A stretch of 64,000 bases of DNA from Ampullaceana balthica (GCA_944989445.1 CALYLW010000121.1:411729-475728); one strand, 5' to 3'. Positions 23,629 through 35,260 are shown, counted from the stretch's first letter. Notes: generated by a model not told the origin, from the sequence alone. Translations and numbers: made by a program.

Positions 23629-25912
23629 CTTTTGTTTTTCCGCCCGACCACGAACCCAAAAGATCACGACAGAGAGACAAGACGGTGAAGTTAATATAAG
23701 GGATTTAAAAATCATATACGCTTTAATTTAGGTGGATTTATTTCAACATTTATATTTCAATGGAATAGCTGTGAGCGATTAAAATTGCTCGCCGAACCAC
23801 ATAAATATGACACAGTGGTTTCTTATATTCCAAGTGGACAGAAATCATTTACCAATATGTAGTTATGTTCGAAAATAATAGCCATAAGGTGAAGTACTTT
23901 AACTGTTTCATGTTCAAATTTAACTCGAGTGGAACGAAAAACCTGATGGTACTAGTTTAACCCGTTAAAATAAGTTTTCAGTATCACCACATTTGAATTA
24001 AAAGAAAATTTCCGAAAGTACCTAAAATCCTCGTTAGAATAAAAACTATAATAGTAATCATTTGAATATACAACGATAAAACTCCCCTTGTGTATTGCGA
24101 CATCCTTGTTCAAAAACACAACTGCGGAATTTATTGAAACTTTCTAATATCTTTTAAAATGCCATATTATATGAACAAACCCAAATCTTCATTAAATTCT
24201 AACCAAATGTTCAATTCAAGAGTGATAAGCAGAAGATTCAAATTTAATAACGCACCGTCAGTTATCACCATTCGTGGAAGTTTAAAGAATTAATATAAAA
24301 ACATCAGTTCGAGAGAAAATCTTTCTGCCATCTTCCGGTTGACCGAGTTTACGTGTCTTAGCTGTCTTAGCTCACAGGTTGTCCAAGCGTGTGTCGTGGG
24401 GGGGGGAGGGAGGAGTGGACCGTGTGTCAAGGGATGAGGTGGGTGTGGGTAGGTTGGGGTGGGGGTCAGTAGGCCGGAAGCTGAGAGTGCAGAGGAATCG
24501 ATACGAATCTGGTGGCCTTGTTCGATTCAAAGACACACGTACGGCTAACAGTGGTCGAGGGTTTTCGTAGCAATTTGTTGACATTGATTGTTGCAGGAAG
24601 GAAACTGGGAATTAGGTACTCAAGACTTTTAAACACTTGATTCACTCTTTAGGGAAGCTTGCGTATGATACGTTAAACATCATGGCTCTGTAGTCGGTGA
24701 TAGCACGAGTAGAGGGTTGACCAGGAGAGGGAAATTTTACATTATTGACAAATACCATTTCCGCCTAAACACAATTCATGCAAAACATCACTCCTTCCAA
24801 CTAACAATTTTATTAATATTTAAATCTCTTATAAAAATGCAGGACTAAACACAAACCATAGATAAGCTTAGGACGCAATAATCTTCTGTATAGTAGGAGC
24901 GTCTGTAACAAATAAGACAAGATAAGATAAGATAAGATAAGATAAGATAAGATACCACTTCTATCAAATTCCAGTCTTGACAAAAACAACTCTTGCGAAA
25001 AACCACCCTACCAAATTCCACTCCTGTCACATAACATTCCAGTCAAATACCCCTCCTGTTAAATACTGCTTCTGTCAATTAATATCCATGCAACTACCAC
25101 ACTTAACGACTATCATTTCTTTTAATTAATTTTAAACTTCACTGAAGTTATTAAAACAGCTTCAGTTGTTTCTGGTAGGCAGGTCTCTCTGTCTATAAGA
25201 GGAACGTCCAAATGTTTGTTTATCGAAATATTCTATCATTTCATTCATAATCGAATAAAACATTTTGAAGCAATTAATTACATTCCTATCATGAATTATA
25301 CAAATCTCTACATAGACCAGCATTACGCCAACCCGAGACAAGTTTGGCTTACTCAGTTTAATACACTAGAAATAAAAATTTACAAATATATTTGTATTGA
25401 TAACATTGCTAATGGTAAAAAACAAAATGTTTCAAACTTGTAGCGTTCAATATACTTTCCGGATGCAGAGTGCTTGGTATAACAAAATTCGGTCGTTTTA
25501 AATTTAAATTAGACAACAGTTATGTTGCGTTCTTGGTTTCTTCTGGTTTATTAGAGATAAATAATTTATCAATTCAACATTGAGATGTGAGATGAAACTT
25601 GAACCTATCTGAACCATTATTAAAGGATTTTTGCCCTAAGCGACAAATGATGAGAATTTTTATGCTTATTCTTCCCACAATGATTATTTTTAAATCTCTT
25701 ATATTAACTTCGAAAACTTGTCTCTCTATCTCTCTCTGTCGTGGTCTCTGTCGTTCGCGGTCGGGCGGAAAACAAAAGTAAAACAATGACACATTTTCCG
25801 TAATGCTATGGAGCTGAAATTTTGCACATAGACTTGTGTCATCTAACAATGCATTGTTTCAAAATTTCAGATCGATCGAATGTACCGTAATTAAATTAAT
25901 GCTTTTTTAGTT
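23628..25912. repeat. 2.3 kb duplicated unit, copy 2
   Basis: Direct repeat of 20288-22620, offset about 3,300-3,340 bp, with high identity by eye along its length, including the G-rich block (24398-24470) and the SINE tail. The duplication is direct, which rules out a simple palindrome. Confidence 0.9.
24860..24953 (+). repeat. SINE 3' end with GATAA tail, second copy
   Basis: The counterpart of 21525-21629 within the duplicated unit; it has a shorter GATAA tail and lacks the 'gataatataag' variant. Confidence 0.75.
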
Positions 25913-26135
25913 ATCTCTATGTAACTATATGTAGCGGCCTGATTTTGTTTACGTTCACCTGTCACGCTGTTCAGTCCAGCCATCCGTGACCACACCTGCC
26001 CCGTTTTACAGCAAAGGGGAGTTAAGTCAGTTTCAGTCTATAAATGTTTGTCGCGATTGAACATAATCAATACTTTTAGTTATGTCTGATATATAAGGGA
26101 TTTATAGTCAAAAACTTTGTTTTTACGGGGTTGTT
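25688..26135 (+). mobile_element. M1 element, full-length
   Basis: 5' TAAATCTCTTATATTAACTT near 25693 (one change from consensus); 3' GATATATAAGGGATTTATAG near 26088-26108, followed by tcaaaaactttgtttttacg. It forms the right border of copy 2. Confidence 0.75.
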
Positions 26136-26668
26136 TAATTACGGGGTTGCTTAATTTTGAAATTTCTTCTACACTGGCTATCAAGGAGTTTGTTTTGTTT
26201 TGATGTCAAGGTCAATGTCTGTTAAAAGATGGCGAATCGTCACACATCATAACAATTATTTAAAAGTCAGAACTCACTGTACAGGATACTGAATTATGGA
26301 GAAGCAAAAGTTAGATGCAGACAGACAGCCAGATGCAGACGGTTAGTAGGGCGATTAAGTATTAAATGGATTAATGATGTATGTCAAGAGGGACATCCAG
26401 TTGGGGAAAGGGTGTGCAAACATGGAGCCGAAAGACCATGCACTGATCCAAAATAATGAAAAAGAGTTGACCAGGTTAATGCACTACATGGGTTGTAGCG
26501 CCACCGAAGATTGCCATGCTATGTCCAGTTGTAAAGTTATACGTTTCTTACAACATTAAAATATTTAAGGTTTGAATTGAACGCGCTATAAACGAGCATC
26601 CAAGTTGTTCTGGTTCTCGTTATAATAGTTGGCTGTTGTTTATAAAAAATATAATTTACAAGCCTTTC

Positions 26669-27035
26669 ATAATAATAATAATAATAATAATAATAATTTA
26701 TAATTTATATAGCGCTGTAAGGAACCGGGCTCACAGCGCTTTACATGGAGATCATAACATACATATAATAATTAAATAACCATTCTACCATAATAACAAC
26801 TTGAAGGACAGTACATTACACATAAGCTACGCTAATCATTAAAACAAATGTTATTTCATTAATTTTGTAAACACATTTTGAAAAGATGCGTCTTAAGTGC
26901 AGTCTTGAAGGACTTGGTAGTTTGAATACTACGGATGTGTAATGGTAGAGAATTCCAGTGTTCATAACTAATACGGCAAACGTTTAGAGCTGGCATGAAA
27001 GTGTCCTGACTTAACGTCATGTAATTTTTGCATCG
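26669..27035 (+). repeat. AAT-tailed interspersed repeat with tatatagcgc motif
   Basis: (AAT)n at 26669-26697 is followed by 'ttatatagcgctgtaagg' and 'ctcacagcgctttacatgg', a short inverted GCGCT pair. It then runs through 'cttaagtgcagtcttgaagg' and 'gtagagaattccagtg'. This combination is a recurrent dispersed repeat in marine invertebrate genomes. The right boundary is uncertain. Confidence 0.6.
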
Positions 27036-27039
27036 ACAC

Positions 27040-27880
27040 CACGTCTAAGTATTGACAAATCTCGTGTACAAGAAAAAGACTAAAAGCTTTCATCCGGCCA
27101 CTTTCAAATTATAGCATCGACAATCTGGTAAACATATTCACAGAAAAGAAACACCAACAGGAGTAGGCGGCCAAGTGATGAGAAAAACACATTGTCCTGA
27201 AACCAACACAGGAACATTTCCAAGGGCAGGCAGCATGCTGGAAAAATAGGGTGAGTCACCATTGAAGAAATAGCGACGGCACCCAGGCTCATTATTCAAG
27301 ACAAAAATATGAACTGGTCCACATCTCAAGCATTTAACAGAAACGCAACATTCTCCCGCCTTGACAACAAGGATGACGTGACAGACAATTCCGGCTCATA
27401 ACAAAGTGTCAACAATACAGGAGCTGCTCGTTCCTGCCAGGGGCAGTAATTGAATAAGGCACGCTTCCAAAAGGATCCGTTGAGGTGACTGCACTTGACC
27501 CATTTGTGTCTACTGCCTCCTACCCGCCAACATCCAGTTCCTGATCCCATCGGTTGTAGCCCTTGCGAAGTACCATCGTAACAGAAACATCGCAAATACC
27601 CTCATAATACACAAGAGCCAGGATATGTTAAACATTGACTCTGGGCCCTGGTATATAAAAGAAGAATGACTTTTATACAACAGTCCAAAAAAATTCAGTT
27701 CTGTAACTTCTGTTACATTTCCCATAGTTTCTGGACGTATACTCCCCTGTTGGCTAATGGCGAGCGTGATTGGCTTACGACATGTCTACAGTAAAATATT
27801 TTGAAGCTTTATCCCCCCCACCCAAACCTCACCCCTATTCTATTTAGTTGTACACGCTGCAGAGGTTGTCAATGTCCAGG
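27040..27880. other. mixed sequence without a supported gene
   Basis: Several overlapping short minus-strand frames (for example 27326-27595) are open, but no splice sites, family motif or start context support any of them. Confidence 0.3.
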
Positions 27881-27886
27881 CATAAC

Positions 27887-28216
27887 CATTCCCAAATTCT
27901 CAGGCTGGTACCCACACCCTCACAACTGAAGTCTAAATCATTGCTATTCAAAGTGCAGGTCTGTGGGCCATCCGCCACCGGTCCCCAGAAGTTATCAAGA
28001 AAGGACAGAAACATATTAAAATAATGCTCCATTTGCAACCATTAATAATAGCCTTATAGATCATATCGATTTTTCCGCAATAAGCACATAAAATTAAACA
28101 TTTAAAATAAATTAAATCCCCGAGCACGTAAGTACAGGTAAAAATAGTCCACCAGTCCTTGGAGCAATGGAAAAATTCCGGCCGGTCAGCCATACTTAAA
28201 AATTTGAGAAGCACTG
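27887..28216 (-). mobile_element. non-autonomous hAT element, 330 bp
   Basis: On the minus strand it starts CAGTGCTTCTCAAATTTTTA (28216 down) and continues with GACCGGCCGGAATTTTTCC. Near the other end it has TTTAGACTTCAGTTGTGAGG and a degraded TTTGGGAATG terminus. Flanking 8-mers are GGCATAAC (27879-27886) and GTCTTAAC (28217-28224), six of eight matching. The layout resembles common Charlie-type non-autonomous hATs. Confidence 0.65.
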
Positions 28217-28666
28217 GTCTTAACATTATTTTTTCTACTTTCTAATCCATTTTGAAAACGGGGCTTTAAAAATTATTTTTCTTTTTTTATTATGCAGGTT
28301 ATCATCATGTTGTTAATAAAACTTATCTACAACGTTTTTGTACGTTTCTCCCCTGAGAGAGGAATATTACAGTGTACACTTGACATAGCCTCGTTATTTC
28401 AGGGTTCTGCTTGTTACTGAAAACTGTTTAAATATCAAAGATCCTTTGGTATGATAAATTGTTGAGTGAATTAACGTACAAATGTTTTCATTTTTAATTT
28501 GTTTAATTAATTTTTATTTAAATTATTATTTTGTTATCTATTTTTTTAGCCAGTCTAAGAATGTCCGCAGAATTGTTAAGACGATATAATTTATATACTT
28601 TCTCCAAACCCACAATTTATAGGCTAGAAATAACCTCTTTTTTAAATGTAATTTTTAAATTTTAAA

Positions 28667-29288
28667 TAGGGATGTTAACGATTAATTTAAATTTAATCAT
28701 TAAACTTTGAAAAATTAACGATTAATTAATTGTTAATTTCAATTAAAGCCAAAAATTAAAATGTATGATGTCATAAGTAACACTTATTAATGTTCTTGTT
28801 GAAAATCTGAATAACATTGGAATGTCTCCTTTATATGTCATCTTCTAACCAACTACGCAAAAAGACGTGTTTTGACATTTTTTGGTTCAAGTGATGAGCG
28901 GGTCTAATTGACAATATAACCAACAGAGCTGAACAAACATTCACATGGAACTGAGGTAAATGGCATGCACAAAAACGGTCTTGGCAAGGAATGATATTAT
29001 CGGATATCGATGTTCATTAAGTTTCCACCATTGTAGAGGGTTAATGGATTCAGGAACTTTCATCTCCATTTTGTAACGCTGTAATTCATCAGAAGAGCTG
29101 TCGTCATTTTCTGTCTCTGAGTTAAACTCCATTATTGACTTTTTTCATTTGGTTTGATAAGTAAGCGCAATGTTAGAACCATGGTAGGTAAACTTTATCA
29201 ACATTTTGAACATTCCCGACAGTAAATAGTTAAAACCAAAAATTTTAACGATTAATCGAGAAATCAATCGTTAATTTCCCCAGCCCTA
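28667..29288 (-). mobile_element. hAT element with perfect 8-bp duplication
   Basis: The left end is TAGGGATGTTAACGATTAA and the right end is AATCGTTAATTTCCCCAGCC plus CTA, inverted relatives of the widespread TAGGG..CGATTAATCG hAT terminus. Identical 8-bp duplications ATTTTAAA flank it (28659-28666 and 29289-29296). A transposase C-terminal fragment lies inside on the minus strand. Confidence 0.9.
28941..29132 (-). pseudogene. hAT transposase C-terminal fragment (ZBED-like)
   Basis: It reads ELQRYKMEMKVPE, then NPLQWWKLNEHRYPIISFLA. This is the conserved 'ExxRY ... DPLxWW ... RYPxLxxLA' start of the hAT dimerisation domain. The frame breaks before the SERxFS motif, so only a remnant survives. 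Confidence 0.8.
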
Positions 29289-29599
29289 ATTTTAAAAGAT
29301 ATGTTTTTTAATGAACTTAATTTCTAGGTGACTGTCCCCGTATAGAGCCTGGATTCAATCAAACATCTGAAGACTTAGTAGGAATGATCTTTTTGAAATC
29401 TTTAGAATGTGGAAATTAAGGCCCGAAAACAGCCATTTAAAAAAAAACAATAGTACGAATTGATTATTTGGAATGTATTAATTATTGTAAAGAGTCCTTT
29501 ATGTTTCCTAACGACAAAGCCCCCCCCCCTCCCCCACCCCAAGCCCCCCAGCACTAGATCTATATTTAAGACAAGACCCGATTTTGTTTGTGTACTCAC

Positions 29600-29651
29600 C
29601 TGGAGACGGGGAGACATGTTTGTGCTTCTTGGAACACAGCAGGCTTGACAT
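29600..29651 (-). CDS. PALD1: paladin-like protein, candidate exon 1 (start codon)
   Basis: On the minus strand an ATG at 29651 opens MSSLLCSKKHKHVSPSP and runs into a consensus donor, CCAG|GTGAGT, after 29600. That is 17 codons plus one base, phase 1. Exon 2 at 8861 begins with the two bases AA needed to complete a GAA codon, so the spliced frame stays open into MYAGKQCVV. Paladin N-termini before NKVAPV are poorly conserved, so similarity cannot confirm this exon. Vertebrate paladin begins Met-Gly and is reported to be myristoylated; this start is Met-Ser with a Cys at residue 6, so lipid attachment would differ. Evidence is start, donor, phase and local GC content only; an alternative upstream exon is possible. 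Confidence 0.55.
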
Positions 29652-29770
29652 AATGCTTCAGGCCTGGCGCCCTATCCCGCCACAGGCTGTCTGAATGCAC
29701 TCCGGTGTTGATACACTCAGTCGGCGCGGCTATTTGTCCGGTGCACAGCGAATATAAATTAAAGTTTCAA
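29652..29770 (-). promoter_or_regulatory. candidate paladin 5' UTR and core promoter
   Basis: A GC- and CpG-richer patch (29655-29745, with ggcgccctatcccgcc and tcggcgcggc) stands out in AT-rich DNA directly upstream of the candidate start codon. A TATA-like AATTTATATT lies at 29760-29751, about 100 bp before the ATG. No transcript data are available. Confidence 0.35.
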
Positions 29771-30765
29771 GTTTCGCGACGATTGCTGTTTGTTTGTTTT
29801 GTTTTTTTTTAACTTGCTCTTACATTGAAACCCAAAACAATTAAACGTGAGTCGTGTAATAAGACTGATGCTCGATATGGCTTTACATCAATTATAACAA
29901 ACTAAAAACACACAAAAATCAAACTGTATTCAAAATATTGGATAGTTTTAACTGCTTAAAAGTTTCAAAACACATTTTTTTAAAAAAGAAATCCGTATAC
30001 ATTCAGGCCGTTTAAATTCAGTCAGCTATCTTTGAACTATCTTTTTTGTGTACAAAGAACGTCGCGATAAGTTCAATTGGCTCAAACCGCAACAATAAAT
30101 CAAATATGATCGATGAAAAGAACTTCACTGTTAAATTATCCGTTTTGAAAGAAACTACAGACTACCTGCAAGTACGCATTTCACAATGATTAATTCAAAC
30201 GATATTCGCCCATTTTTTCCCTCCTGCAATTATTGTTCAGTTGTTGTTTTGTTTGTTTTTTAAATTGTTATGTGTTAAGCGAAGAGCTTCTGACAAACTT
30301 CCATCCAGATGGTTTACGTGGAATGTCGAGGTGTAAACATTTCAATGTGTCACCTGACATGACGGGACTGGACTTGAGTCGATCATTACCCCTGTCAACA
30401 CCGGGGAGTCTGGCTGGGTTCTTGGACACAAGTCAAAGTAATTGCGATGGGGAGATAATTTTAGAACAGCCCAGTGGACGCCTAAGTGTCGAGCGGAGTT
30501 AAGGTAAAAGGGTTGATTCGTAGATCTTCACTTGCGCTTGAGATACTGCAGTGAAACGAATTGGAGGGACCCTAATTCAGATTACGGAGTTGGGAGGGGG
30601 GGGGGTATCGGAGGTGATTAAGGTAAATTGTTTGACTCATGGATAAATCTATGTCGAGCGAACACTACAATCTCCAATAAAGTCAGACAAATTTCTAGTG
30701 CGAATGTTCCGATTACGTTTAAAAATTGCCTTGAAAGAAATGTTAACGGGTGAGGAAGTCTTAGT
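29771..30765. other. sequence upstream of candidate paladin start, no supported gene
   Basis: An 89-codon plus frame (30233-30502) includes a GC-balanced stretch (30290-30500) but no recognised domain, no convincing acceptor, and a stop just before a donor-like AAG|GTAAAA. A G-run is at 30593-30604. Confidence 0.3.
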
Positions 30766-30773
30766 GTTTAGTC

Positions 30774-30954
30774 CAAGAGTCGGCAACCTGCGGCTCTTTC
30801 GATGTCAAGATGCGGCTCTCCAGTTCCATGCGAAAATACTAATAATTATATCCTTTTATTTTCAAAACTCATGTTATTGGTTCTTTTTTAAAAAATGGGA
30901 AATTTTTTAGTTGTAACTTTTGGCTCTTTCGTCTCAACAGGCTGCCGACCCCTG
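30774..30954 (+). mobile_element. 181-bp non-autonomous hAT with perfect 8-bp duplication
   Basis: The left end CAAGAGTCGGCAACCTGCGG pairs with a right end whose reverse complement is CAGGGGTCGGCAGCCTG. Identical 8-mers GTTTAGTC flank it at 30766-30773 and 30955-30962. The motif ggcaacctgcggctctttcg is typical of a common dispersed hAT family. Its right boundary runs directly into the 24-bp minisatellite. Confidence 0.92.
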
Positions 30955-31180
30955 GTTTAGTCTTATTGCTGAACCCTGGTTTAGTCTAATTGCCGACCCA
31001 TGGTTTAATCTAATTGCCGATCCCTGGTTTAGTCTAATTGCCGACCCCTGGTTTAATCTAATTGCCGAGCACTGGTTTAGTCTAATTGCTGACCCCTGGT
31101 TTAGTTTAAATTCCGACCCCTGGTTTAGTCTAACTGCCGACCCCTTTTTTAGTCTAACTGCCGACCCCTGGTTTAGTATA
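30955..31180 (+). repeat. 24-bp minisatellite derived from hAT/target junction
   Basis: About ten copies of gtttagtctaattgccgacc plus cctg. Each copy equals the 8-bp target duplication (gtttagtc), about five bases of flank, and the last eleven bases of the neighbouring hAT (gccgacccctg). The period is a multiple of three, which gives false repetitive ORFs on both strands (plus frame ADPWFSLI repeats). Confidence 0.93.
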
Positions 31181-31299
31181 ATGTTATAATTTAAAGGACA
31201 TGGTGCACATATCTTGTTTTCACCCAGCATTTAGAAAAACGTTTCAAGATGCGGCATTTAATTCATGTATGGACGTATATTTTATATTTCGACACAAAA

Positions 31300-31450
31300 A
31301 ACACGCAGAAATACATACACAAACACACACACAGCCACACAGAAACAAGCACAAAAATAACGAGCAATCAAGCATAAACATAAAACACACACGCCAACAC
31401 ACACCAACACACAAACAGACTCTCACAAACACACAAACACACACATTCAA
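31300..31450 (+). repeat. CA-rich low-complexity tract
   Basis: Imperfect CACA/ACAC runs with AAAC interruptions. The Thr-His open frames are by-products. Confidence 0.8.
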
Positions 31451-31469
31451 ATGGTTGTGAAGAAGAGTA

Positions 31470-32820
31470 GTTGTTTTTAAAAACGCACAATAAAGTTGAA
31501 GATATTTTAAAATTTTGAATACACTTTACAGTAAAGTTCTTAGATGAAATCATTTTTTTAACTACTTACATTTTGGTTTGGTACTGTCAAGATTAATCAT
31601 GCGTTCAATTCATTTAGTTCTATAATTCGCCTTAAGCATTTTATTGTTAATCATCTATCATTTCTTTATTTCGTTTTTTTTGGCGATAATTAAGGTTTTT
31701 AAAAATTGACACCTTTGTTTTGAAGCGTGATTATTGCTCATGATTAGCGGAAATTTTCTAACGCAATTTCCCATTCGAAAAATTGCGTTTATATATTTGA
31801 AATGTCTGTCTTGTCTGTTCGAGCTTGATCATACAATTCCTCTTGAACCATACCAGATAGAGGGTTCGGGTGTTTTGCAAATATGTTAAGGAGGTCCCAA
31901 GGATGTGCACGGGCCCACAAAAATACCGAAAAGGTTTACTGGATTTCCTGGAAAATATATATATATATGAGTATTTTGTAATTTTTCTCGCCAACAATAA
32001 CATCTATCGGGTTGAAACAAACGCCAAACGATAGCTAATAATATTTAGAACAATGTTGCAGATGGAATTTTCGCAAAAACTCTTTTCGTTCGACTCCAGT
32101 AATTTTAGCTGCAATTTGTAGATAGTTATTGTTTTGTTTAGTTTGAGAATTATTGATTTGAAATTACTTTTAATGTAATCTAGAAAGATTTCCCCTGAAT
32201 TTAAAAAAAATCGGAAATACTTTGTTGGAAATTACGTATAAATACTCATTCGAGTTTTTATTACTTGTTCTTTTTAATGAATGTAATAATTATCATTGTT
32301 AATGTAGCTCATTAGCATGAAATAACTGTTCGGACAAAGTTTGTATACAAAATTATTACTTAAACGAAGCAAGAAAATTTGTCAAAATATCCGCCTGGCT
32401 ATGTAATATTTGTGTGATAATTGACACTTTCAATGCTGTAAAGATTGTCGATTGATTTACATTCTTATTTCCATGAAAATAGTTATCCAGATATTAACCA
32501 CATAAACTTCAAGCAGTCAAGTAGACATTACGAAAACCAACGTTTCGTATTTCTCTTCGAAAAAGCAATATGGGTTATTTATTTTCGGGCATCATTGATT
32601 TCTTACGAACTCTTGCAGGCAAGCCATTTCGAATAACATTTGTTACATATTTCTCTGCCTGTAAATTTAACGGACGGCAGGCAATCTTGCAAATGATGCT
32701 CCAGATTGTTCCGCCGACAGCAGCGTGTATATTGTCAGACGGAATCCAATAAACGACGTCCCACCGACCCATTCAGCTTGCAGCCAAAAACAAAAGGCAA
32801 CACCTACACCATTTCCTAAA
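31470..32820. other. AT-rich region, no supported feature
   Basis: A region open on both strands (32570-32772) has balanced composition but no recognised motif. A short TA run is at 31952-31967. Confidence 0.3.
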
Positions 32821-32830
32821 CAGTAAACAG

Positions 32831-33775
32831 GCTGAGGTGCATGTTTGTCTAAAGTCTAGCTACCACCAAAAATGCTGAGGTGCATGTGTCTCTAAATTCT
32901 ACCTACCACCAAAAATGTTGAGGTGCATGTGTGACTAAAGTCTACCTACCACCAAAAATGGTGAGGTGCATTTGTGTCTAAAGTCTACCTACCACCAAAA
33001 ATGCTGAGGTGCATGTGTGCCTAGAGTCTACCTACCACCAAAAATGCTGAGGTGCATGTGTGTCTAAAGTCTACCTACCACCAAAAATGCTGAGGTGCAT
33101 GTGTGACTAAAGTCTACCTACCACCAAAAATGCTGAGGTGCATGTGTGACTAGAGTCTACCTACCACCAAAAATGGTGAGGTGCATGTGTGCCTAGAGTT
33201 GACCAGCCACCAAAAATGCTGAGGTTCATGTGTGACTAAAGTCTACCAACAACCAAAAAGACTGAGGTTAAAAGTGGCTAAAGTCTACCAACAACCAAAA
33301 ATGCTGAGGTGCATGTGTGCCTAGAGTCTACCTACCACCAAAAATGGTGAGGTGCATGTGTGTCTAAAGTCTACCTACCACCAAAAATGCTGAGGTGCAT
33401 GTGTGACTAAAGTCTACCTACCACCAAAAATGCTGAGGTGCATGTGTGCCTAGAGTCTACCTACCACCAAAAATGCTGAGGTGCATGTGTGCCTAGAGTC
33501 TACCTACCACCAAAAATGCTGAGGTGCATGTGTGCCTAGAGTCTACCTACCACCAAAAATGCTGAGGTGCATGTGTGCCTAGAGTCTACCTACCACCAAA
33601 AATGGTGAGGTGCATGTGTGCCTAGAGTTGACCAGCCACCAAAAATGCTGAGGTTCATGTGTGACTAAAGTCTACCAACAACCAAAAAGACTGAGGTTAA
33701 AAGTGGCTAAAGTCTACCAACAACCAAAAAACTGAGGTTAAAGTGACTAAACAACCAACAACCTACCACAAAAAA
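32831..33775 (+). repeat. 43-bp minisatellite with higher-order structure, about 22 copies
   Basis: The unit runs ctgaggtgcatgtgtgccta, gagtctacctaccaccaaaa, atg. Variant positions include gcctagag/gactaaag/gtctaaag and ctgagg/gtgagg. A distinctive block (ttgaccagcc, ttcatg, accaacaacc, gttaaaagtgg) occurs twice, at about 33175-33300 and 33604-33730, spaced 429 bp or ten units. Confidence 0.93.
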
Positions 33776-33789
33776 ATGCTGAGACGGAA

Positions 33790-35260
33790 TTAAGTATATA
33801 AACCCCCAAACATGCTGCGGTGGTTGTTATTTATCCGAACATTTCTTCCTTATTATCGACCTTCAGGTTTAGGAGAGCCAGCAGCAAACTGAAGCAGAAC
33901 TGAAGAAGATTTATAATAATGGAGCAACTTAAAGGAATTCGACAGACAGAGATTTATTGGTCACGAAGCGTTGGGGGTGAAAAATGGGATTTCCCGAAAA
34001 TTGCAAGCGCGCTCATAACGTGAATAATACGGTTGGAAAGTGTGTCCTTTATTGCCAGAGCTCGCGCGATGTTTGGCTAGGCTTAAAGCACACGGGCTGC
34101 TCGATCAAATGAGACATAAACGATGCTAGGCGTGGGTTCTCAAACTATTGTTCCTGTTATATTGGCCTCAGTTTTCTTGTTTTGGGCTTGGCTCGATGTT
34201 TCACCTGGGGAAAATATAGCGTCCTGTTTAACAGCGTTCGAGAATCGATGATTTCAGATGTTCAAATTATATTGAACAGATGCAGGCATGAGTATAAAAT
34301 TGAGATGCTGACTGGACATCAGGCCAGGATGTTAGAAGAAGATAAAGAAGAGGGATTGCCGCAGACGTCGTCAGATTTTTACATGCAGAGAGAGAGAGAG
34401 AAATAGAGTCACCGAATGATCAGCTTCCATTATTTACCACCGAAGACTTGCCCCCATACCGTCACACGTGGCGCAAGCTCTCAGCCATTAACTTCTCCCA
34501 AGCCCCCTGGGATAGCGTCATCGCCCTGCACTGTGCGTATGTATATTAGATGGGAGTGCACAAACGCATTAAGGCATCGACACCAGCCCCCCCACAACCC
34601 AGAACAGAACCGTCCCATGGGTGAATTATTTCGGGGGGGGGGTAGAGTGCGGTCGGGGCGGTTAGGGGGATTCCGATGGCAAAGTGGAAATATATAAGAG
34701 CTGATCAGTTACACTCAGCGAATAGAAGAGAGCTCATGGCAATGTCAAACTGTGGGTTGGGGGGGGGCGGGGCGACGCGGGTAAATTTTAAGCTTAGAGC
34801 AACGTTAAACTTTTATAGGAGGGATAATCATAGGGTTTCTTTGATCAATCATTAATCCAAAAAAACCAGCAGGCAGCTAGGCCTGCGGTGTGTTTGTGGG
34901 GGGAGGGGTGGTGTTGAATTGATTGATAACTGAGGTTAGAGGACCATCATGGGGAGTTAACGGTGTCTACATGAGGGCAAGCCTTTCAAACAATTATCCT
35001 CTCCCCCCCGCCCCCTCTGGACCTCTCGTGACTGTTACTATTTTTTTTTGTTTTTTTTTAAAAAATATTCTGATTAAGTTTTGAAAAGTTTTGATTCCAT
35101 CCTCTACCTACGCCCCTGGACAGCCTGAGTCTGACCCTAGAATTAACCCTGAAAGTAAAACTTCCTTGAAGGAACAGCATACATTTTTTAAAGAAAAAGA
35201 AAGCATTTAGTTAAGAAGAGTCTTTTTTAACACAATTACACTCGTATTTAGCTGCTGTCA
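33790..35260. other. mixed sequence with G/C homopolymer runs, no supported gene
   Basis: G-runs occur at 34634-34642 and 34759-34767 and a C-run at 35005-35012. Short open frames (34182-34406, 34416-34697) show no motif or splice support. Confidence 0.3.

Larger units (their letters stand above)
8862..29599 (-). other. paladin intron 1 (inferred, about 20.7 kb)
   Basis: If exon 1 is right, this intron runs from donor CAG|GTGAGT (29599) to acceptor CCCCAG (8862), both phase 1. It contains almost all the repeats between 10 and 29 kb. The unassigned parts (8900-9990, 10520-11090, 12470-13680, 18690-19700, 26140-26660) show AT-rich sequence without convincing exons. Confidence 0.45.

Noticed and set aside
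27326..27595. 89-codon minus-strand frame with balanced composition
   Set aside because: No splice signals in the right phase, no family motif, and overlapping frames are equally open.
30920..31230. Repeat ORFs on both strands (ADPWFSLI type and NQGSAIRL type)
   Set aside because: The 24-bp junction minisatellite has a period divisible by three, so both strands stay open. No signal peptide or unique domain.
32570..32772. Overlapping open frames on both strands
   Set aside because: Composition is protein-like but both strands are open and nothing is recognisable; no splice or start support.
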